Positions 57,386 through 64,000 of a DNA stretch of 64,000 nucleotides are shown here, piece by piece; within the stretch, counting starts at the first letter, position 1; every line of letters starts with the position of its first letter. The translations under genes and the position numbers were made by a program. The DNA is taken from assembly GCA_009869945.1 (NCBI GenBank), contig WIXG01000039.1, forward strand, positions 1-64,000, given 5' to 3'. Under the pieces are notes generated by a model. That model searched no databases and had not been told where the DNA came from. It saw only the letters and a program-made list of their open reading frames with translations. The DNA comes from Mesaphorura yosii. Its lineage: Eukaryota > Arthropoda > Collembola > Poduromorpha > Tullbergiidae.

Positions 57386-57441
57386 CTGGTGGCGGTAAAC
57401 AGTGGATTGAGGTTGCGAAATTCATGAAAGTTTTCAAACTT
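57386..57441 (+). CDS. Unidentified gene, exon coding GGGKQWIEVAKFMKVFKL
   Basis: A strong acceptor (TTTTTACTTCTTACAG) and consensus donor (CTT|GTGAGT) bound 56 nt, phase 1 to phase 0. Joined to the Gln/His exon it reads AGGG then KQWIEVAKFMKVFKL, an ordered amphipathic helix unlike the disordered part before it, so the folded domain of this protein may start here. Family not recognised. A GTAAAC within the exon could act as a donor and leave a 9-nt micro-exon, also phase 1. Confidence 0.5.
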
Positions 57442-60400
57442 GTGAGTCGTGAGCTTTTTTTCAACGTGCGCGTACGCTCTTAGTGCTCGATTGTCTTGAA
57501 ATTTCAATGAATTGAATACAATATCAAGCTTAGGCAAGCTGTGGCAGTGGTAAATTGCTGATGATTAAGGAAGTTCATTCGAAATTCATTCTTCTAGTTT
57601 ACTTGTGGTCGGTGGTCGATCTTTCTTCGAATACTTGCACAGCACAGCATTAGGGCGACTGGTCGTAGCCGTGGCCCTAATGACCCTAATCGAGGCTGGA
57701 GCAAGCACTGGGAGCATGGAGATGGAGATTAAGTGCACTCCAAGTTAAAGTGGTAATGGCCCTACCGCCCTACTGTACGCGGCTTTCAAGTAGCGTCAGT
57801 ATCAGCATTTTTGCCTTACCAAGAGGAAAATCAGCTCTGCTTCCTTCCATACACCCACCGACAATCGAGATTGGATTGGAATTCCATCTTGCATTCTTTC
57901 GCTGGCCTGCCTGCGTTCCTGCGTGCCTGCTTCTCAGTCAGAGTTTAAAGAGTATCCGCTTAGAATAATCCTCAGCCTTAGAAGAGACCTAAACCTAAGC
58001 CTAGCTTGTCTTGGCCTGGCCTGGTAGTCTTTTCCTGTGTGCTGGAATTACAATAGGCTTAACGCATGCATCCGTACACCTACAGCGCGGGTACGGCTCT
58101 CATAAATGATAGTACGCATTCACGGGAAGCTGAAAGCCCCATTGCCACGGTTAGCGAATGAAGTTCCACAGCTTTCCAGTGGCTGCAGCTGCAGGACAAT
58201 CAGGCAAGATCAGCATTCCTCGCACGTGGCCCAATTCACGGTGGGAGAATAAATCCAACTCCAAACTTTTTACAGCACAAAATTCAGCAGAGCAGAGCAG
58301 AATTCTCTCCTTCTCCAGCACAGCGGTTGACTGACGACAAAGAAAATGCAAGACACGACAAGACGAAACGGCAACGCACTTCCATAATTTTGCGTTTTAT
58401 CCTCATTCAATTTGAGTTAGCGTATTGTGGGGGCAGGGAAGGAAAGGAAAGAAAAGTATGAACGTATGAGTACAAGGCACAGAAGGCCAGAAATGGCGAA
58501 GAGGAAAGGTCGAGGTCGTTGAAGAGGCTGCGGATATTATTAACTTGTAATTGGCAAATTGGCCCGGTGATTTTGCCCCAGCTCGATCGGAACGATTTGG
58601 CGTTGGAGTTGGTTTACTACTGCTTTCATTTTTATGAAATATTAATCCGGAGGATGAGAGAAAGCTGCTTCACACACACATCGCATCGCCTACTCATATC
58701 TCATAAATGAGTATCTTCGTCTTTCATGTCATGCAATGCTTTACTTTCCTGCTTTGCTTTTCGTGTGGATGTATGGCGTGATTTATAAAGTAAATTGCGT
58801 GTTCGTCCATTTCATGTCAGTCGAAATCTGCAAGATACCATGCCGACGAGGGCTCGCTGCGGCCGTATTTATTGCACGACGAGTGACTAGATAGGCATGA
58901 AAGCTGCAATTGTCTCGTTTACGATTTACCTGCTCTAAGAAGTGGGGAAACTCGCAGAATTAAATCTAGGACGAGATTCAATTTTGGTCCAAGACTGAAC
59001 AAATGCAAAATGCGTGAATGTGAATTGCGGAGTGAAAGCCCGAAAATATCCTTACATGGTTCTAGTTTGAATGGGATTGGAAATGGAAGGTGAACAATGC
59101 AACCGGTACACTTCACCGGAGGAAAGAGTCCATTTCGAATCACAATGCAGCCCACAGCTTCAATTTTCCAAGCACTCGCGTGAGATGATCATTTCCCTTC
59201 TTTGACGTTAGAGTTGACGATTGATGAAGAGCAAAAGCAAGTTGTTGAATCGCTGGCGAGCGTGTTTGACACGTGCGTACGGATCGATTCACACTTTTGC
59301 CATCAGCAGAAAACAAACCTACAAACTGCAAAAAGCAGGAGCCTGTAAAAGGAGTAGAGTAGAAACACTTTGCAGACCAAAAGTGGAAATGGCAATTCGC
59401 TTTCACTTGATATGATTTTTTGATGTTGTTTCTGTTTCTGGTCTGCTTTTTTGTTGTTGTCTCACACTAACACTGCGTTTGTGTTGTTTTTCTCATTGCG
59501 CTCTCTCATTTGATTCATCTTCGTGTTTGTGTCTTGTGTGTGTTGGCGTGTTCGTGTTCCAGCTTGTTACGGAAGGTAATATAATAAATCACGATTTGTG
59601 CCGCTGGTGGGCAGGCAAAGGCAAAAGTATTACACGCTGCACGTAAAGCCTTTTAAGAAAAATTGCAAAGATACATCAAAATTCGCACTCGCACTTTCAC
59701 TCTCGTGTAAATTTTATCTGTAATAACTTTCTTCGCGTGGATGGACTGCATTTCTGGCCACACGCGCAGCGTGCTTGGTAATGAATCTTTTTGCCTTGTA
59801 TATCTCGCAGTTGTGTGTAGTTTGTTGTACTGAATCCTGCCTTTTGTTTTTGTTTAGATTGAAATTTTCACCTGTGGAACTTTTTTCTGCAAAAAAAAAT
59901 TCAATATTTGGTTGCATTTCTGAAGCCCCACGTATCGCTTTGCTAAAAATTTCGCAACGGTGGTTCACTTTTTATCGTTTCATTCAAATTTAAAGAGCAC
60001 AAGTTGTCTAGCAACTATTCTGCCGCGCGCTTATTGTGACATTTAGCAAAGTAATTTGACACTCTTTGCTTCATGGGAGTTGGAGTTGGTTCAAATGAGA
60101 TTACGTTACGCGACTTCTTGTGTGACTTGCGAGTTGCGAGCTTTGAGCCAAGAATCCCAGCCATAAACTTTAAAAAGAAAATTTGTCATCCTTCTTTTCT
60201 TTTCGTAATTTGATTTAAGTTTCGTTTTACAGTGCGTGCGACAACGATACGTACAAGATATCGAATTCATTGTTGGCATTGTTGAACTGGAAAGTTGAAA
60301 AGTTTCTTGCGCCGAACTAAAAACCAACCGACCGACCAACGTTCTTTTTCTTCTACGTTGTGCGCTGCTTTCTGCTCTTTTACTCTCACAGCACAGTAGT

Positions 60401-61909
60401 TTCTCATTTTAAAAATTATGTCTCTCTGGAGAACGGGAAGAGAGCAGGCGGAATTTGTTTTTCACAGTTTTGGCAGCATAGTTTGTGACATCCCCACTGA
60501 AACAAGCTGTCTAGTTTACGGGGAAGGTGAAAGTTAACTCAAAGTCAAAGTGCGCGAAGATCAAATTTGTGATTGCGCCCTTTCTCGGTTTTTGAACTCT
60601 TTGACCGTCTTGATGTGACGCAGTTGGAACTTAATTGACCTAGAATCTATAAATATTAACAGCAGCAAGAAAAAGAGAAGGCCGTCTTTCTCGGGTAAAC
60701 TTAATTTGTACAAAGAAAGAAGGCACGACACCCGTACTTAATGGGATTGGAATTTGAGACCACATCGTTAAGGGACAGCCTGTGGCGGGCGGCGGCTTGT
60801 TGTTGTTGTGTTGTATTCTAGAAGATCAAAGGGTAAAAAATTCAGGTTGTCACTTGAGCCGAGCCGAGCCAACTCGAGTCGAGTTTTAATTCTAAAGAAT
60901 AAGCAGGCTGAGCCTGAAACTTTAAATCCAAGACGTACGATGGTCGGACTGCTCTGCCCTGCTGTTCTGCTTTCTCCTCTGGTCAAAAGAAAGTTAACTT
61001 ATTAACAACGTGAGTCTGAAACTGTGTCAGAGTCAGACTCGAGACTTTAAACTCGAGTTCATGAATTGTAAACTTTGAACCGTACAACTAAAGCTACAAC
61101 TACCTGACGTGGTCTCTTGACGAACGAACGAACGAAGCCACTCTGCCAGAGCAGGGAAGGATGCATAATTTATACTACACGGTTTCTGCGTCTTGCGCCA
61201 TTGCACTGCTCGACTGTACTTAACTTTTCTCCACGCACATGTTTACAAGCAATACAGCAGCCATGAAACAGCCAAACAGTATGTCGGTCATGAAAAGTTT
61301 GTCTTGATGCAGACGCAGATATGACAAGCAAAGCAACCAAGCTGAACTACCACTACTGCTTTTACTTTTATTCGGCACAGCAGCTCAACTTTTGACATTA
61401 TTGTATTCATTTCGTGTTTCGAGATTCGATGGCGATGAGTTCAGTCGAGACGCAGAATGCAGTCAAAGCAGACAGCAACAGCCTTCGTTGATGAACTCGT
61501 TTCTGAATTTTTCATACGCTGGAAGTAACATCTTAAGAAAAATACGAAATGTCGTCCTGTTTTGTGCAGTCGTGCTTTCTTCTAAACTAATTTGGGTTAC
61601 AACCTTCAGAAAAATCCTTGACATGCATGGAACGCTGTACTATAGTTTAAGTCAGCTGTGGCGTAATTCGTTGCAGGTTAACTCGCTTAGTATTCCAAAG
61701 AAAACAGGCAGCCGCGACTTCAATTCCTTTGAATTATGATTAATACACAATCCAGGTCAGATTATTCAAAAATGGGCTGCCTTTTAAATAAATCTTGGTT
61801 TTGAATATTGATGTGTTATAAAAAACCAAAGCACACTGCAAAAAATTCTCAAAGCGAAAGCAGGAACTTTTTCTCCATTAGAAATCTCCGATCTTCTTTC
61901 TCCGTCTCT
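57442..61909. other. No confirmed gene; likely intron of the preceding gene
   Basis: 4.5 kb with chance-length frames only. A 13-nt segment at 59573-59585 has a long pyrimidine/T-rich lead and both splice dinucleotides and could be a micro-exon of the upstream gene. There is a (CGAA)n run at 61120-61136. Confidence 0.4.
61120..61136. repeat. (CGAA)n tetranucleotide run
   Basis: Four units of CGAA in perfect phase; no gene is affected. Confidence 0.8.
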
Positions 61910-61915
61910 TTTATT
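61910..61915 (-). terminator. Poly(A) signal of the Gly/Ser-rich secreted-protein gene
   Basis: TTTATT on the + strand, AATAAA on the - strand, about 145 bases past the stop codon of the gene that ends at 62061. Confidence 0.5.
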
Positions 61916-62060
61916 CAACAGAAAGGATTTATAAATTCGATTTCTCGTCAATTATTATAATTCGGTTTGGCCGGCCGAACCCGAACTTCGCTTTCGAACT
62001 GGAGCATACTTATTGAATTTGGCTGAGTAGGTAATCCATTCAGATTCCAGTCATGTGTGC

Positions 62061-62808
62061 TTAACCTTCGTAACTGCTGCCAGACGATTGCCTTTGACCG
62101 TGGCTGTTGCTCGAGCCTGAACCACCTCCATTGCCATTATTGGCGTAACCACCAAATCCGAACCCGTAGGAATTCGCCGGGAAAACTGGAGCAGGGGATG
62201 GAGCGTAGGCACGTAATGGACTGTTGAATCCACTTGAGGCGAGTGGTGAAACGAGTGAACTGAGGTGGAGCACACACAAAGAAAATTGTATTACACATAC
62301 GATACACATACACATACGATAGCCACGAGTGAGGTCATGTTGCGTTGCTTCGTATAAAAATGAAAATTTATTCCTGGAGCTCCTCTCTCCCTTTCTTTTC
62401 TCCAAGAATCCAATTTTGCAATTTTGCTTTTGCTATTGGAGAGATCACTCGGAATTGTGTTGTATGAATTCTCGAGTGGGTACACAAAATTGAATCATAA
62501 ATAATGTAATTAAAACTTTTTCAATGTAAAGTGCGTCCAAGTACGACAGAGCACGGTACGGCGACGCGAGAGCGAATGCGACACTTTTATTACCTTCCTG
62601 CGTATCCATTTGCTGACGCGTCGTGTCCACTCGTGCCTGCTCCTTGAATTCCAGTTGTTGACACACCGTATGGGTTCTGACGGCCACTTGAGGCTAATGC
62701 TATCATTATGTGAAATAGTAATGTCCAGAGAAGTGTCGAGGCGGATGATGCGCCGAATAATGGCGATGATCGTATAAATTTTGTAGTGTTGGTGTGAAGC
62801 TTGGACAT
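62061..62808 (-). CDS. Small Gly/Ser-rich protein with signal-like segment, two exons
   Basis: Exon 1 is 62808-62594 and exon 2 is 62259-62061; the 334-nt intron has donor AG|GTAATA and acceptor CCACCTCAG, and joins phase 2 to a Ser codon. Total 414 nt, 137 aa. Residues 1-27 are polar (MSKLHTNTTKFIRSS...), 28-41 are hydrophobic (LWTLLFHIMIALA), then SSGRQNPYG. This fits a long signal peptide cut near ALA-SS, or a signal anchor. The rest is Gly/Ser/Asn/Tyr-rich (GYANNGNGGGSGSS), with a Pro/Ala part (AYAPSPAPVFPANSYGFGFG), like many cuticular or other extracellular matrix peptides. That likeness is compositional only. A TATA box and a poly(A) signal flank it at sensible distances. It may lie within an intron of the + strand gene to its left or beyond that gene. 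Confidence 0.8.
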
Positions 62809-62954
62809 TTTGAGTCGCTGTGCTACTTCTCACTAATTTAATTGGGAAGAGTGAAAACTTTTGCAGCCAACGAAATTGAGATTAACAAGCACAAGAGCTC
62901 AAGCAAGTGAAGTTGTTCTACATAATTAAACTTTATCCAATTTGTTCACGACAC

Positions 62955-62963
62955 TTTATATAG
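62955..62963 (-). promoter_or_regulatory. TATA box of the Gly/Ser-rich gene
   Basis: On the - strand this reads TATATAAAG within CGCTATATAAAGTG, about 150 bases before the start codon. Transcription would begin about 30 bases downstream, leaving a 5'UTR of roughly 110-120 nt. Inferred from motif and distance. Confidence 0.5.
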
Positions 62964-62964
62964 C

Positions 62965-64000
62965 GTTTTAATTAACCTCAGAATTGGCACGTATCAAACT
63001 GAGTTGGGATTCAGCGTGCCCAGAATCCATGCATTGTATCATCCATTCACGAATCGAGATTCGCCCAGAATGTCATGCAAAAATTGAGCCAGACCGTCAT
63101 TGAAGCGCAATAGTCAAACTTTTTACTCTTTTCACTCGAGCAACCACATTGAGTCACAACTTTTAGAATCATTTGGCATTTGGTATAAGCATTTAGCAAT
63201 TGGCAATGGAAATGCTGTGCGTCGTATTAATTTCAATTCAAATGAACGCCATTTGTCTTGTCCTTGTTCACTAATTAGAACAAAAGAAAGGGCACGATGT
63301 ACGTGCGTACGAGATGGTGGAAATACTTTTTGCACTTATTTCACGCTTTTGGCAACAAAATTTATTACTTCACTTTGGAACAGCAAGAGCACTTCTTGCA
63401 TTTCTTGGCTCAGTAGTCTCTTGACAATAAATTCAACTAATTTTGATGAAGTCTTCTTGTAATTACTTTTTTCATGCTATGCCATTCTTGTGCATTAATA
63501 AAAGAGCAGACGCGAGAAAAGAAAAATTGCGAAATACGTGTGCGTGTGCGCGTATAAAAAATTGGCAAGAGCGAAATACATCACATCGCATGAAAGATTG
63601 CGGCGAAGCGAGAAATTGAGACATTACTCTGCCTGCTGAGTAAAATCCGTCTTAGTTTTAGTCTTAATCCTATTCTTTCAGTTTCCAAATACTCTGACAG
63701 ACAGACTTCTTCTATGATCCTCTGCTGCTGCTGCTGCCGCTGACGCCTTTCATCTCCGACCGTTTTTCAGTTTCCCATGAACCATCATTCATTATTTTTC
63801 ATTTGTCTTGAAAAACGTTTTGTGAGGCAGGGCCGACTCAGATTCGGCTTATATTCGCATCTTTCAATGTTCATCAAATCAATTACAGTTTACCAAACAA
63901 ATTGATTATTCTGAGCAATGCCTGCATACGGCGCACAGAAGGCAAGGGCAAGTCAAAACGGCACTAGAATTCTGTTCGTGTGCGACTTTCGAACGGTGAA
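62965..64000. other. No supportable gene at the right end
   Basis: About 1 kb. The frame 63100-63462 (+, 120 codons) has an ATG start but unremarkable composition, no splice flanks and an open frame opposite. There is a (CTG)n-rich run at 63722-63740. A pyrimidine tract ending in TTTTTCAG at about 63770 could be an acceptor, but leads into no clear exon. Confidence 0.4.
63722..63740. repeat. (CTG)n run
   Basis: Five CTG units followed by CCGCTG, in non-coding sequence. Confidence 0.8.

Overview
This is a 64 kb piece of an arthropod nuclear genome: sparse coding sequence, long introns and small GT-AG introns inside the conserved part of the one gene I can name. That gene is the ecdysone receptor, EcR (NR1H family), on the + strand at about 30.45-45.96 kb. 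The receptor's wording (a DKDKPNSTT hinge, LVYFQDEFEQP in LBD helix 1, [21 protein letters not shown] in mid-LBD) reads like a crustacean, springtail or other non-holometabolous arthropod rather than a fly or moth. I cannot name the species.

Layout. 1-9.8 kb: no supportable gene. 9.9-10.1 kb and 11.38-11.66 kb: two candidate 5' exons on the + strand, gene unknown, both ending in phase 1. 16.5-17.3 kb: a compact - strand gene for an acidic 141-aa protein of unknown family, with a 69-nt 5'UTR intron and a poly(A) signal. 17.3-30.4 kb: no supportable gene. 30.7-45.6 kb: EcR, with an EcR-A-type first coding exon (30695), an EcR-B1-type first coding exon (37340) and a shared set of exons from 41426 to the stop at 45582. 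47.4-57.4 kb or beyond: a + strand gene of unknown family, assembled from five exons whose phases agree; its 3' end was not found. 62.06-62.96 kb: a - strand two-exon gene for a small Gly/Ser-rich protein with a signal-anchor or signal-peptide-like segment, a TATA box and a poly(A) signal.

EcR in detail. Every intron boundary can be read by eye and every phase closes. The A form with LBD exon version A is 490 codons; the B1 form is 542. The most interesting point is that the exon coding for LBD helices 2-3 and the start of helix 4 exists twice. Version A is split (43175-43294 plus a 33-nt micro-exon, 43375-43407). Version B is one fused exon (44379-44534). Both are phase 0 at each end, so they behave as a mutually exclusive pair giving two receptor ligand-binding domains. 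A relic of a further micro-exon copy, without an acceptor, lies between them, as does a - strand coding-like insertion.

The non-coding DNA has a strong texture of short imperfect reiterations (GCAGGCAGG, GCAATCGCAATCGC, GCATGCATGC and similar). Most open frames of 60-150 codons outside the genes above are what chance would give in such sequence and were not annotated.
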